DNA of 64,000 bases from Burkholderia sp. USMB20 (GCF_000949135.2 NZ_JTAN02000021.1:310001-374000), one strand, 5' to 3'. Positions 34,779 to 44,076 are shown, counted from the stretch's first letter. Program-made: numbers and translations. The notes: generated by a model not told the origin, from the letters alone.

Positions 34779-36248
34779 ATGGCACAACGAACACATCCCG
34801 GCCGCCGTGCTTGCCGCGCAATTGCGCTCCTGCCGATCGCGGTCGCCATCGTCCTGGGGCAAGGGTGCCGTCATCCCGCGTTCGTCTCTCGTTCCGCGAG
34901 CGATCTGGCATTGCCTTCCACCTTCATGGGAATGAGCGCCGGATCGGCCGAACGCGACGGCGCTTCCGCGCCGGCCGCACGCGATCCGCGCTGGTGGCGG
35001 CGCTTTGGCTCGCCGGCGCTGGATACACTCGTCGAGCAGGCGATGCAGGATAGTCCGTCCGTGCGGAGTGCGGAGTCGCGGCTGGTCGAAGCCACGAAGT
35101 ATGTCGAGGGCCAGCGCGGAGCAAGTCGCTATCCGCAGGTCGATTTCGGCGCGTCGGCAAAAAAGGAGCAGTTGAATACCGCTGCGGCCGGCCTGCCGAT
35201 GATTCCGAACCCGTCGCCATTCATGTTGTACAACACGAACGTGAGCGTTCGATACGACTTCGATCTCTTCGGTGCGCAGCGCCATCGGATCGCCGCGAAA
35301 CGATACGAAGCGGCGCTGAGAAAGCATCAGGCAGACGCGGCACGCCTGACGCTGGCCGGCAATATCGCGGCCGCGGCGGTCCGGGAAGGGCGGCTGCGCG
35401 ACGAAATCGAATTGAACGAAGGCGTGTTGCAGAACCGGCAGGCCGTCCGGCAGACGCAGCACGATCGCCATGCAATCGGCAGCGTGGCTTATCGGGAAAC
35501 GATCGACGGCGATTCGGACGTCGATCGAATCGAGGGGGAACTGGCGACCTTGCGCGCGCAACTGCAGCAGGTCCGGTTTCAACTCGCGGTCTATGCGGGT
35601 GTTCCATCGCCCGAATCGCTGCCGCGGTTTCGTCTGGACGATTTGCAGTTGCCACGGGACCTGCCGTCGACGGTTCCGTCGGAGTTCGTGCGTCAACGTC
35701 CCGACATCCTCGCAGCGGAGGCGAGCCTGCACATTGCCGGTGAACTGGCCGGTGTTGCCACGGCCAATCTTTACCCGCGGATCGAACTGGGCGCGAGCAT
35801 CGGGGCGTCGCCGCTGGTGCTCGGCCAGTTGTTCGCGGGCGGCACGACGATCTGGAATATCGGTGCCCAGCTAAGCGCACCGGTTTTTCACGGTGGAGAA
35901 TTGCGTGCGTCGCGGGACGCGGCGTATGCCGCATACGATGCGACGTTTGAAGACTACCGGCAGGTGGTGCTCAGCGGATTGCAGAGCGTGGCCGATGCGA
36001 TGACCGAAATCGATCGCGATACGACGGCGCTGCAGGCCCGTAGCGCCGTCGCTCGCCGCCAGCAGACCGTTCTCGAGATGACGCGGCGTCAGTTCGAGAA
36101 CGGCAGCTCGGATCGGCTTCGCGTGCTACGTGCCGAGTATGCGTACGATCTGACGCGGCTGGAGTTGATTCGCCTGCGCGCGGCCAGGATGGCCAGTACG
36201 GTTTCGTTTTTTGCCGCCGTCGGTGGCGACGCGTATCCTGCGCGTTGA
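34779..36248 (+). CDS. TolC/NodT-family outer-membrane efflux lipoprotein
   Basis: A 489-residue outer-membrane factor. The signal peptide ends in a lipobox LGQGC with C30 as the lipidated residue, as in NodT/OprM-type channels. The repeated structure is visible: a first helical half with DPRWWRRFGSPALDTLVEQAM, the conserved RYDFDLFGAQRHRIAAKRYEAA, then SLHIAGELAGVATANLYPRIELGASIG and a second helical half. It completes the four-gene exporter and starts seven bases after the permease. It ends the plus-strand block, converging on hsaF. Confidence 0.9.
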   Translation: MAQRTHPGRRACRAIALLPIAVAIVLGQGCRHPAFVSRSASDLALPSTFMGMSAGSAERDGASAPAARDPRWWRRFGSPALDTLVEQAMQDSPSVRSAESRLVEATKYVEGQRGASRYPQVDFGASAKKEQLNTAAAGLPMIPNPSPFMLYNTNVSVRYDFDLFGAQRHRIAAKRYEAALRKHQADAARLTLAGNIAAAAVREGRLRDEIELNEGVLQNRQAVRQTQHDRHAIGSVAYRETIDGDSDVDRIEGELATLRAQLQQVRFQLAVYAGVPSPESLPRFRLDDLQLPRDLPSTVPSEFVRQRPDILAAEASLHIAGELAGVATANLYPRIELGASIGASPLVLGQLFAGGTTIWNIGAQLSAPVFHGGELRASRDAAYAAYDATFEDYRQVVLSGLQSVADAMTEIDRDTTALQARSAVARRQQTVLEMTRRQFENGSSDRLRVLRAEYAYDLTRLELIRLRAARMASTVSFFAAVGGDAYPAR

Positions 36249-36270
36249 CGGCAGGCATCTATGCGGAAGA

Positions 36271-36293
36271 CGGAGCCGGGATCGCCGCGGCTC
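36271..36293. terminator. hairpin between convergent genes
   Basis: GGAGCCG and CGGCTCC form a 7-bp stem with a nine-base loop in the 101-base gap between the outer-membrane channel gene (+) and hsaF (-). It could serve both strands. No T tract is obvious. Confidence 0.4.
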
Positions 36294-36349
36294 CGGCCGG
36301 AGACTGACCTGCGATGCGTCCATGACATGGAAGGCAGCGCAGATCCCCG

Positions 36350-37381
36350 TTATGCCGCCACCGCCCGTGCCCGCGCCATCGTCAGCGCCGCATCCTCGAT
36401 CATGTCCTCCTGCCCGCCGACGAGCCGCTGCCGACCGAGTTCGACGAGGATGTCGCGCGCCGGAATCCCGTACTTCGCTTCCGCGCGCTTCGCGAACAGC
36501 AGGAACGACGAGTAGACGCCCGCGTAACCGAGCGTCAGCGCATCGCGGTCAAGGCGGATCGGCGCGTCCATGATCGGCACGACGAGATCCTCGGCGACGT
36601 CGGAAATCGCGAACACGTCGACGCCGGTCTCGATTCCCATCCGGTCACACACCGCGACGAACACTTCCATCGGCGTATTGCCGGCGCCCGCGCCGAGGCC
36701 GGCGGCAGCCGCGTCGATCCGGTTCGCGCCGGCGGCGACCGCCGCGACCGAGTTCGCGACGCCCATCGCGAGGTTGTGATGGCCGTGGAAGCCGAGTTCC
36801 GTCTCCGGCTTCAGCGCGGCGCGCACCTGGCCAATCCGCGCGGTCACGTCGTCGGGCAGCATGTGGCCGGCCGAATCGGTGATGTAGATGCAGTTCGCGC
36901 CGTACGACTCCATCAGCTTCGCCTGCACGACGAGCTGCTCGGGCGACGACATGTGCGCCATCATCAGGAATCCGACGGTATCGAGGCCGAGCGTGCGCGC
37001 AAGGCCGATATGCTGTTCCGAAACGTCGGCTTCGGTGCAGTGCGTCGCGACGCGGATCGTGCCGACGCCGAGCTCGTGCGCCATGCGCAGGTGCTCGACG
37101 GTGCCGATGCCGGGCAGCAGCAGCGCCGACACCTTCGCCTGCTTCAGCTCCGGAATCACGGCGCTCAGGTACGCCTCGTCGGTATGCGCGGGAAAACCGT
37201 AGTTGACCGAAGCGCCGCCGAGCCCGTCGCCGTGCGTAACTTCGATCAGCGGCACGCCGGCCGCATCGAGCCCGCGCGCGATGCTGCGCATCTGGTCGAG
37301 CGTGATCTGGTGACGCTTCGGGTGCATCCCGTCGCGCAACGACATGTCGTGGACGGTGATCTTCTTGCCTGCAAGTGACAT
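36350..37381 (-). CDS. hsaF: 4-hydroxy-2-oxovalerate aldolase (HsaF/MhpE family)
   Basis: A 343-residue DRE-TIM-type aldolase. The N-terminal metal- and substrate-binding motif [14 protein letters not shown] (near residues 12-25) is clear. Further family stretches are [26 protein letters not shown] and [20 protein letters not shown], whose histidines bind the divalent metal. It splits 4-hydroxy-2-oxo acids to pyruvate and an aldehyde, which is channelled to the dehydrogenase encoded 16 bases upstream. In this setting the substrate would come from steroid ring A/B cleavage (4-hydroxy-2-oxohexanoate). Generic phenol-type meta pathways use the same enzyme, so the symbol rests on context. Confidence 0.88.
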   Translation of the reverse strand: MSLAGKKITVHDMSLRDGMHPKRHQITLDQMRSIARGLDAAGVPLIEVTHGDGLGGASVNYGFPAHTDEAYLSAVIPELKQAKVSALLLPGIGTVEHLRMAHELGVGTIRVATHCTEADVSEQHIGLARTLGLDTVGFLMMAHMSSPEQLVVQAKLMESYGANCIYITDSAGHMLPDDVTARIGQVRAALKPETELGFHGHHNLAMGVANSVAAVAAGANRIDAAAAGLGAGAGNTPMEVFVAVCDRMGIETGVDVFAISDVAEDLVVPIMDAPIRLDRDALTLGYAGVYSSFLLFAKRAEAKYGIPARDILVELGRQRLVGGQEDMIEDAALTMARARAVAA

Positions 37382-37397
37382 CGTGTGACTCCTCGAC

Positions 37398-38297
37398 TCA
37401 AGCGGTGGCGGCCGTCGCGGCCAGCATCTGTTCGGCGAAACGCTCGGCCGTGGCGGCCGCGGCGGCGGTCATGATGTCGAGATTGCCCGCGTATTTCGGC
37501 AGGTAATCGCCGAGCCCCTCGACTTCCATGAACACCGACACGCGGTTGCCGTCGAACACCGGGCCGTTCTTCAGCGTGTAGCCGGGCACGTAGCGCTGCA
37601 CTTCCTTGACCATCGCATGCACCGACGCGGTGATCGCGTCGACGTCGGGCGGGCCGTCGGTGAGGCAGTGGATCGTGTCGCGCATGATCAGCGGCGGCTC
37701 GGCCGGGTTGATCACGATGATCGCCTTGCCCTTGCGGGCGCCGCCGACCTGTTCGATCGCGCCGGACGTCGTGCGCGTGAATTCGTCGATGTTCTTGCGC
37801 GTGCCGGGGCCGACCGAGCGCGACGACACCGTCGCGACGATCTCGCCGTACGCGACCGGCTGCACGCGCGACACCGCGTACACCATCGGGATCGTCGCCT
37901 GGCCGCCGCAGGTCACCATGTTCACGTTCATCTGCGCGCTGCCGAGATGCGCGTCGAGGTTGACCGGCGGCACGCAGTACGGCCCGATCGCGGCTGGCGT
38001 CAGGTCGATCATCTTCACGCCGAGCGCGGTGAGCTTGTCGGAGTTGTCGCGGTGCACGTAGGCCGACGTCGCGTCGAACGCAATGCGGATCTCGTCGTCG
38101 GCGACGTGCGGCAGCAGCCCGTCGACACCTTTGTCGGTGGTCTTCAGCCCGAATTCGCGGGCCCGCGCGAGGCCGTCGGACGCAGGGTCGACGCCGACCA
38201 TCCACACCGGTTCGAGCACCGGCGAGCGGCGCAGCTTGTAAAGCAGGTCGGTGCCGATGTTGCCGGGCCCGATCAGTGCGCATTTGATTTTCTTCAT
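37398..38297 (-). CDS. hsaG: acylating acetaldehyde/propanal dehydrogenase (HsaG/MhpF family)
   Basis: A 299-residue CoA-acylating aldehyde dehydrogenase. The N-terminal NAD-binding motif [15 protein letters not shown], the [14 protein letters not shown] segment with the catalytic cysteine, and the [19 protein letters not shown] region are all standard. It turns the aldehyde from HsaF into acyl-CoA within a bifunctional complex with that aldolase. It lies between hsaE and hsaF on the minus strand, with short gaps on both sides, so the three form one operon. Confidence 0.9.
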   Translation of the reverse strand: MKKIKCALIGPGNIGTDLLYKLRRSPVLEPVWMVGVDPASDGLARAREFGLKTTDKGVDGLLPHVADDEIRIAFDATSAYVHRDNSDKLTALGVKMIDLTPAAIGPYCVPPVNLDAHLGSAQMNVNMVTCGGQATIPMVYAVSRVQPVAYGEIVATVSSRSVGPGTRKNIDEFTRTTSGAIEQVGGARKGKAIIVINPAEPPLIMRDTIHCLTDGPPDVDAITASVHAMVKEVQRYVPGYTLKNGPVFDGNRVSVFMEVEGLGDYLPKYAGNLDIMTAAAAATAERFAEQMLAATAATA

Positions 38298-38316
38298 CAG
38301 GATTTTTCCTCTTCCT

Positions 38317-39099
38317 TTAGATAAAGCGGACGTCGCAACCGCCGATGCCCGAGATGTGCATCGACAGCGCGTCGCCGGCCGTGACCGGAATCAGTTTCGC
38401 GAGCGAGCCGGACAGCACGATCTCGCCGGCGAGCAGCGGCACGTCGTATTCGGCGAGCGTGTTCGCGAGCCACGCGACCGCGTCGGCGGGATGGCCGAGC
38501 GCCGCATCGCCGCGGCCTTGCGCGACGGTCTCGCCGTTCTTCTCGATCGTCATCTCGCACGCGGCGAGATCGAGCGTGCGCGGATCGACGCGCGCATCGC
38601 CGAGCACGTACACGCCGCATGACGCGTTGTCGGCGACGGTGTCCTCGATGCGGATCGCCCAGTCGCGAATGCGCGAATCGACGATCTCGAAGCAGGGCGC
38701 AACCGCGGCCGTCGCGGCGATCACGTCGGTGCGGTCGATCCCGGGGCCGCGCAGGTCGCGCGCGAGGATGAACGCGATCTCGCCTTCGGCGCGCGGCGCG
38801 ATCAGCGACTCGGTTGCGATCGCCTCGCCGGCCGCGTAGTGCATGCCGGACAGCAGGATGCCGAAATCGGGCTGGCGCACGTTCAGCATGTCCTGCACGG
38901 CCTGGCTCGTCACGCCGATCTTCTTGCCGACCACCGATTCGCCGCATTCGACGCGGCGTTCGATGAAGCGTTGCTGAATTCGGTACGCATCGTCGAGGGA
39001 CAGCCGGCGCGGCCGCCCCGACAGCGGCGCGACAGGCGCGCGGGAGTGCCACGCGGCATACAGCTCGTCGCCGAGCGTCGCATGCAAGCGGTTGGACAT
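38317..39099 (-). CDS. hsaE: 2-oxo-4-enoate hydratase (HsaE/TesE/MhpD family)
   Basis: A 260-residue hydratase of the fumarylacetoacetase-like fold. Family stretches visible include [29 protein letters not shown] and the C-terminal [19 protein letters not shown]. It hydrates 2-hydroxyalka-2,4-dienoate, the product of the meta-cleavage hydrolase HsaD, to feed HsaF. It is the first gene of the minus-strand hsaEGF operon, preceded by the terminator region of the DUF1302-DUF1329 genes, so its own promoter must sit in the 80 bases before it or transcription reads through. Confidence 0.88.
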   Translation of the reverse strand: MSNRLHATLGDELYAAWHSRAPVAPLSGRPRRLSLDDAYRIQQRFIERRVECGESVVGKKIGVTSQAVQDMLNVRQPDFGILLSGMHYAAGEAIATESLIAPRAEGEIAFILARDLRGPGIDRTDVIAATAAVAPCFEIVDSRIRDWAIRIEDTVADNASCGVYVLGDARVDPRTLDLAACEMTIEKNGETVAQGRGDAALGHPADAVAWLANTLAEYDVPLLAGEIVLSGSLAKLIPVTAGDALSMHISGIGGCDVRFI

Positions 39100-39117
39100 G
39101 GTAGGGCCCTCGAATGG

Positions 39118-39168
39118 AAAAGGCCGCCGTCCCGGGCGGCGTCGGGCGCCGGAGCGAGGCTCCGGCGC
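39118..39168 (-). terminator. tandem-hairpin terminator after the DUF1329 gene
   Basis: Reading on the minus strand, a perfect 10-bp hairpin (GCGCCGGAGC / GCTCCGGCGC, loop of 3, 39146-39168) is followed by a second GCCGCC/GGCGGC hairpin (39123-39140) and a short T run (39118-39121). It begins 15 bases after the DUF1329 stop. Confidence 0.55.
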
Positions 39169-39182
39169 GGGCGGCGATTTGC

Positions 39183-40565
39183 TTAGTTACCCGAACTGCG
39201 GATCGCGTCCGGCGAGAAGTACGCTTCGCTGAACTGCGGGCTGCTGTCGAGCTTCGGCATCGGCCCTTCGTTGGTCAGGCGGTCGGCCATGTAGGCGCCG
39301 GATATCAGGTCGTGGAAGAACACGACACCCGGGTAGAACGTCTTCGCGTCATATGCGTACAGCGTCGTCGCGACGTTGGTGCGCCACAGCTGGCCGCGTG
39401 CGTCGTAGTTGTCGGCGAGCAGCGTCATCCACGAATCCTCGTCGATGTACAGCACGCGCTTCGCATACTGGTGACGATAGCCGCTCTTCAGCGTCGCTTG
39501 CAGCACCCACACGCGATGCAGCTCGTAGCGGATGTACGAAGAGTTTTCATGTCCCTTGGTCAGCAGGTCCGCATACTTGACCGAGCTGTCCATCGCCTTG
39601 TAGTTGTCGTACGGCACGTAGACTTCGCGCTTGCCGACGATCTTCCACTCGTAGCGGTCGCCGGGGCCGTTGTACAGGCGGTCGTCGTCGACGGTGCGGA
39701 AGCCGCCGGGGCCCTGCGGCTGGTCATAGCCGTATTCGGGCGCCTGGCGCACGCGCCGCGTGCCCGGGTTGTACATCCACGTGCGCGACGAGTTGTCCGC
39801 GCCGGCCTTGTCCCAGTTCGTGAAGCCGACGATCAGCGAGCCGCGGTCGGACAGCGGCAGCTCCGTCGCGTTGCGATAGAACGTGCGGTTGTTGAGGTCG
39901 CTCTTCACGTCGTACTTGCCGACGTTGCGCGGCGAGTAGATGTCGTAGCGAACCTTGCCCCACGCGATGTTGCCGTCGGAGTACACGACCGCCTGGTCGT
40001 AGGTTGCCTGCTCGGTGCCGATCGCCGACGAGAAGCGCTGGTTCCACAGCAGCTCGGCGGCCGTCTTCGGGATCGGGTACGGCACCTGCGGCGGCGCGTT
40101 GGTCAGCCCGTTCGCGTCGGACGTCATCGTGGAATCGGGCGCATACGTGCGGATGTCCTTGTAGACGGAATCCGCGTAGCGGAAGTCGCGGTGGCTCGGG
40201 TAGACGTTGATCTTGAACGTGGCCGGATAGCGCTTGAACATCGCCTTCTGGCCGTCGGTCAGGTGCTCCGCGTACTGCGCCATGTTCTCGGCGGTGATCG
40301 TCGCGACCGGCTTCTCGTTCGCGAACGGATCGGGGTAGCGGCTGCCGCGCTTGTACTGCACGTCGGGCGGCGTGCCGAGCCACTTGCCCGACCACTCCGG
40401 CACGCTGTTGTCCTTGCTCGCGGCGCGCACCGCGCCCATCGGCGTGAGCGGGCCGTCGAGCGCCTTCAGGTCGTCCGGCGTGACCTTCGCGAACGAGGCC
40501 GTCGCGACGAGCGCGCACGCGGCCATCACCGATGCGCGCAGGAGGGGGAGACGAGTTCGTTTCAT
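39183..40565 (-). CDS. DUF1329 exported protein
   Basis: A 460-residue protein with a clear signal peptide (ACALVATASFA, cleavage near residue 26) and the DUF1329 pattern: KVTPDDLKALDGPLTPMGAVRA at the mature N-terminus and the C-terminal LYAYDAKTFYPGVVFFHDL. Family members are outer-membrane-associated lipid-binding proteins, often co-encoded with DUF1302, YCF48-like and RND proteins in loci for hydrocarbon, terpenoid or steroid use. It follows the DUF1302 gene by 41 bases, in the same operon. Uptake or processing of a hydrophobic substrate at the outer membrane is inferred. Confidence 0.85.
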   Translation of the reverse strand: MKRTRLPLLRASVMAACALVATASFAKVTPDDLKALDGPLTPMGAVRAASKDNSVPEWSGKWLGTPPDVQYKRGSRYPDPFANEKPVATITAENMAQYAEHLTDGQKAMFKRYPATFKINVYPSHRDFRYADSVYKDIRTYAPDSTMTSDANGLTNAPPQVPYPIPKTAAELLWNQRFSSAIGTEQATYDQAVVYSDGNIAWGKVRYDIYSPRNVGKYDVKSDLNNRTFYRNATELPLSDRGSLIVGFTNWDKAGADNSSRTWMYNPGTRRVRQAPEYGYDQPQGPGGFRTVDDDRLYNGPGDRYEWKIVGKREVYVPYDNYKAMDSSVKYADLLTKGHENSSYIRYELHRVWVLQATLKSGYRHQYAKRVLYIDEDSWMTLLADNYDARGQLWRTNVATTLYAYDAKTFYPGVVFFHDLISGAYMADRLTNEGPMPKLDSSPQFSEAYFSPDAIRSSGN

Positions 40566-40606
40566 GACAAATCCTCTTCTTGCTGGGTGACGAGCGGCCG
40601 GGCCGC

Positions 40607-42172
40607 TCAGAAGTGGTAGGTCGCCGTGGCGAGCACGTAGTCGCGATCCGCGAGCGGACGCGTGACCGGGTTCGGCGAGCCGAGGAACTTCGCGTAGACG
40701 AGCGCCAGCTGCAGGTTGCTCAGGCGCGTGAACGTCACGCCGGCCGTCACGCGGTGATCGCCCTGGCCCGTCAGCGAGCCGAGCGCGCCGGCGAGCGGCG
40801 ACGTGCCGGTCAGGTCGTGCGTGTAGGTCAGCGGCACGTCGAGATCCCAGCCGTTGAACACGTTCTTGTAGCTGAGCGTCCACGCGATCTCCATCGCGAG
40901 CGCGTTGCGCGAGTTGACGAGCGTGGTCGAGCCGTCGAGCGCGGAGATGCCGCCGGCATGCACGTACGTCAGTTCGCCGATCAGCGACTGCGAGTTCGCG
41001 AGGAAGCTCGGCCCGATCGAGTAGATGCCCGACAGGTTGGTCTGCAGCACGTTCGCGCGCGTCGACTGCGCGCCGGTCGGCGTGTTGACGAGCACGGCCG
41101 CGCCCTGGCGATACGACACTTCGCCCGCGACGTTCACCGGGCCGACCTGCGTCGAGAAGCTCGCGCCGGTCAGCTTGATGTTGCTGAAATATTTTTGCTG
41201 GTACTGCAGCGTCGGGAAGTACGTCGTGACGACGCTCGGGTTCATGTCGTTGTAATGCAGGTGGTACACGCCGAGCTCGGTGTCGCCCAGCACCCGCACG
41301 CGTGCGCCGATACCCCACTGGTTGCGGGCGCTCGGCTTGTCGTCGGCCCCGCGCGGAATGATCATCCCGCCCGGGCCGATGATGAACTGCGCGCCCGGGC
41401 CGACCACGTCCGAATAGCTCCAGTACGTGCCGGGCGCGGTCAGGCGGTTCTGCTGGAACGAGAACTGGTAGTAGCCGAGCAGGCTGAAGTTCGGCGTGAT
41501 CTGCCATTGCGTCGAGATCTGCGGCACCGGCAGCAGGATGTCCTTCACCTGAGCGCCCGCGACATAGGACTTGGTGGCATCGGCCGGGCCTTGCGCGCCC
41601 GCGATGTTCGGGAAGAACAGGCTTTCGCCCCACGCGACCACCTGGTCGCCGACCTTCACGTTCAGGCTCGTCGGGCCGATCTTGAAGGTGTTGTAGGCGT
41701 AGGCGGCGAGCAGCGTCGTGTGGCCGCCCGACCAGTAGCGGGCATCGCCGGTGAAGTTGTTGTACTGGCCCGTGTGGTTGACCGTGCCGGGCGCGTCGTT
41801 GTAGTTCGGGTGGCGGTACGCCTGATCGTAGAACGTGCTCGCGCGGACGAACACGCCCCAGTCGTCGTGCTTCAGGTTCACTTCGCCGAGCAGGCTGACC
41901 TGGTTCTCGATCAACTTGTTCTTCGCGAAGTTGCGGTCGCCGTCGTCGCCGTTGATGTTCGCCGGCGTCAGCAGATTGCCGCTCGGCGCACGCGTGCGCA
42001 TGCCAAGGCCGTAACTCAGCGTGAACGTGTAGTCCAGCGTCGTGTCGGCGCCAAGCTCGATCGTGCTGCCGGCGTGCGCGTCGGGAACGACGCAAGTCAG
42101 CAGCGCGGCGGCCAGCGTCGACAGCGCGGCGGTGGCCCGCTTGTCGGTACGGCGCGAAATCCGTTGATGCAT
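40607..42172 (-). CDS. DUF1302 outer-membrane protein
   Basis: A 521-residue protein with a signal peptide (cleavage after AHA near residue 34), a predicted beta-barrel of many amphipathic strands, and a C-terminal aromatic residue (ATATYHF). The sequence WGESLFFPNIAGAQGPADATK is a hallmark of the DUF1302 family. These proteins probably form outer-membrane channels for hydrophobic or aromatic compounds. It is the first gene of a two-gene operon with DUF1329. In many genomes both sit beside YCF48/RND genes; here those lie 18 kb away, on the other side of the interrupting block. Confidence 0.85.
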   Translation of the reverse strand: MHQRISRRTDKRATAALSTLAAALLTCVVPDAHAGSTIELGADTTLDYTFTLSYGLGMRTRAPSGNLLTPANINGDDGDRNFAKNKLIENQVSLLGEVNLKHDDWGVFVRASTFYDQAYRHPNYNDAPGTVNHTGQYNNFTGDARYWSGGHTTLLAAYAYNTFKIGPTSLNVKVGDQVVAWGESLFFPNIAGAQGPADATKSYVAGAQVKDILLPVPQISTQWQITPNFSLLGYYQFSFQQNRLTAPGTYWSYSDVVGPGAQFIIGPGGMIIPRGADDKPSARNQWGIGARVRVLGDTELGVYHLHYNDMNPSVVTTYFPTLQYQQKYFSNIKLTGASFSTQVGPVNVAGEVSYRQGAAVLVNTPTGAQSTRANVLQTNLSGIYSIGPSFLANSQSLIGELTYVHAGGISALDGSTTLVNSRNALAMEIAWTLSYKNVFNGWDLDVPLTYTHDLTGTSPLAGALGSLTGQGDHRVTAGVTFTRLSNLQLALVYAKFLGSPNPVTRPLADRDYVLATATYHF

Positions 42173-42323
42173 GGTGTCTCCTCTGGGGGTATCGACGACG
42201 GTCGACTGTGGTTGTCGTGAGAGGCAGAGTAGGGAGATCGCGATAGCAGGGAATCGTCAAAATGAACTAGATGACTTCCCTAGGACTGGAAACGATCGGC
42301 GCACGCCTCTGGCGGCGCATGCG

Positions 42324-43103
42324 TCAGCGCGCTTGCATCTGCGCCGCGGCCAGGAACGCGGGCCGTTCGCCCCCGCCGTCGAGCCGCAGGTTCGCGCCCG
42401 ACGTGTAAGACGCGTCTGGCGACGCGAGGAACAGGCACGCCGACGCGACGTCGTCGGGTGTCGCGAGCCGTCCGGCCGGAATCGTCGCGCGGATCGCATC
42501 GAGCGCCGCATCGTCGCCGTAGTGGCCTTCGGTCGCGGATTCGGTTTGCACGAGGCTCGGGCTGATCGCACACACGCGCACGCGCGGCGCCCACTCGACC
42601 GCGAGCGACGTGACCGCGTTGACGAGCCCCGCCTTCGCGGCGCCGTACGCGGCGGTGCCGGGCGACGGCCGCGACGCGCTGACGCTCGCGATGAACAGCA
42701 TCACGCCGCCGAGCGGTTGCGGCTGCATGATCGCGTTCACACGCTGCGCGAGTTGCAGCGGCGCGATCAGGTTCAGCCGCACGATCGATTCGGTGAAGCG
42801 CGGCGATGCGTCGGCCGCGAGCACGAACGGCGAGCCGCCCGCATTGTTGACGAGCACGTCGAGGGCGCCCGTCGAGGCGCGGACCGTCGCGAGCATCGCG
42901 TCGACCTGCTCGATGTCGCGCAGGTCGGCCGCGATGAAGGTGGCTGTGCGTCCGCCGGCGGACGGCGGCGTGTCGGGCGCGCTGCGCCCGCACACGAACA
43001 CGCGCGCGCCCGCCGCGAGAAACCGTTCGGCGATGCGCCGCCCGATGCCCTTGGTGCCGCCCGTCACGAGCACCGTCTTGCCGCTGTAGTCGAATCCGTT
43101 CAT
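42324..43103 (-). CDS. SDR-family oxidoreductase
   Basis: A 259-residue classical SDR with TGGTKGIG near the N-terminus, NNAGGSPFV, catalytic serine in IASVSASRPSPG and Tyr/Lys in AYGAAKAGLV. The C-terminus has the usual GANLRLDGGGE signature. It is divergent from the hsaD gene across a 140-base gap that should contain promoters for both. A hydroxysteroid or hydroxyacyl-CoA substrate is likely from context, but nothing in the sequence fixes it. The ATG at 43103 gives a start right before the first strand. Confidence 0.82.
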   Translation of the reverse strand: MNGFDYSGKTVLVTGGTKGIGRRIAERFLAAGARVFVCGRSAPDTPPSAGGRTATFIAADLRDIEQVDAMLATVRASTGALDVLVNNAGGSPFVLAADASPRFTESIVRLNLIAPLQLAQRVNAIMQPQPLGGVMLFIASVSASRPSPGTAAYGAAKAGLVNAVTSLAVEWAPRVRVCAISPSLVQTESATEGHYGDDAALDAIRATIPAGRLATPDDVASACLFLASPDASYTSGANLRLDGGGERPAFLAAAQMQAR

Positions 43104-43270
43104 CGTCTGCCTCCGTTTTCGGTGGCCCGATGATAGGAACAAGCGCGCGCGGCTTCGTAGTCTGAAAGGATGATGCCGGCCGGCGCCGCCAGCGCAATCA
43201 TCGTGGCAGGCATCCATCGACCGACGAAGGAGACAACCCGCGATGACGACCCCCACGACGCCGCCGCCCG

Positions 43271-44014
43271 GTGGTGTTCATCCACGGCAGCGGCCCGGGC
43301 GCGAGCGGTTTCAGCAACTTCAAGCACAACTACCCCGCGTTCGCGGCGGCCGGCCACCGCGCGATCGTCGTCGACCTGCCGGGCTACGGGCAGTCGTCGA
43401 AACCGTCCGACGTCGCCTACACGCTCGATTTCTTCGTCGGCGCGCTGCACGCGCAGCTGTCCGCGCTCGGCATCGGGCCGGCCGTGCTGCTCGGCAACTC
43501 GCTCGGCGGCGCGATCGCGCTGAAATACGCGCTCGATTACCCGGACGAAGTCGACGGGCTGATCATGATGGCGCCGGGCGGCGTCGAGGATCGCGACACC
43601 TATTTCCGGATGGAAGGGATCCAGCGGATGGTGCAGCTCTTCACCAATCGCCAGATGAATGACGACACGATGCGCGAGTTGCTGACGCTGCTGGTGCACG
43701 ATCCGGCGATCGTCACCGACGCGCTCGTCGCCGAGCGGATGAAGGTGTGCGTCGAGCAGCCGACCGAAGTGTTGTCGACGATGAGCGTGCCGAACCTGAC
43801 GGGCGCGCTCGGCGACCTGCGCTGCCCGGTGCTCGGTTTCTGGGGCACGGACGACCGCTTCAATCCGGTCGGCGGCGCGCTGACGTTCCTCGAGCGTTGC
43901 CGCGACGCGCGCTTCGTGCTGCTGAACCGCTGCGGCCACTGGGTCATGGTCGAGCATGCGGCCTATTTCAACCGGGAATGCCTCGATTTCCTGGCTGCGC
44001 CGACGGCGCGATGA
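43271..44014 (+). CDS. hsaD: HsaD/TesD meta-cleavage hydrolase, N-terminus missing
   Basis: An alpha/beta hydrolase that should cleave the C-C bond of the ring-A meta-cleavage product (4,9-DSHA) made by HsaC. The triad S77 (GNSLGG), D194 (GTDDRF) and H223 (CGHWVMVE) and the oxyanion motif HGSGPGASGF are intact. The open frame begins at GTG 43271, directly in the HGSGPG strand, with no ribosome-binding site, giving 247 residues where the family has about 285. A well-placed AAGGAG and ATG at 43243 start another frame (MTTPTTPPP). About 30-40 N-terminal codons therefore seem deleted and the remnant is out of frame, so the gene may be non-functional. Confidence 0.7.
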   Translation: MVFIHGSGPGASGFSNFKHNYPAFAAAGHRAIVVDLPGYGQSSKPSDVAYTLDFFVGALHAQLSALGIGPAVLLGNSLGGAIALKYALDYPDEVDGLIMMAPGGVEDRDTYFRMEGIQRMVQLFTNRQMNDDTMRELLTLLVHDPAIVTDALVAERMKVCVEQPTEVLSTMSVPNLTGALGDLRCPVLGFWGTDDRFNPVGGALTFLERCRDARFVLLNRCGHWVMVEHAAYFNRECLDFLAAPTAR

Positions 44015-44076
44015 TGCGCGATGGTTTTGATGGCCGGCCCGTTCGTGGCCGGTTCGCCTAAATACAAGGAGACACA

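Noticed and set aside
36350-39099. Reading hsaEGF as a stand-alone phenol or toluene meta-pathway
   Set aside because: The enzymes alone would allow it, but the surrounding kshA, ipd and echA20 genes make a steroid origin of the substrate more likely.
40580-42220. A 546-codon plus-strand open frame opposite the DUF1302 gene
   Set aside because: Arg/Val/His-rich shadow frame; the minus strand encodes a signal peptide and a beta-barrel with DUF1302 motifs.
40566-42260. Extension of the DUF1329 reading frame upstream through the DUF1302 gene
   Set aside because: The frame stays open, but a signal peptide starting at 40565 and the DUF1302 gene in another frame show that DUF1329 begins at 40565.
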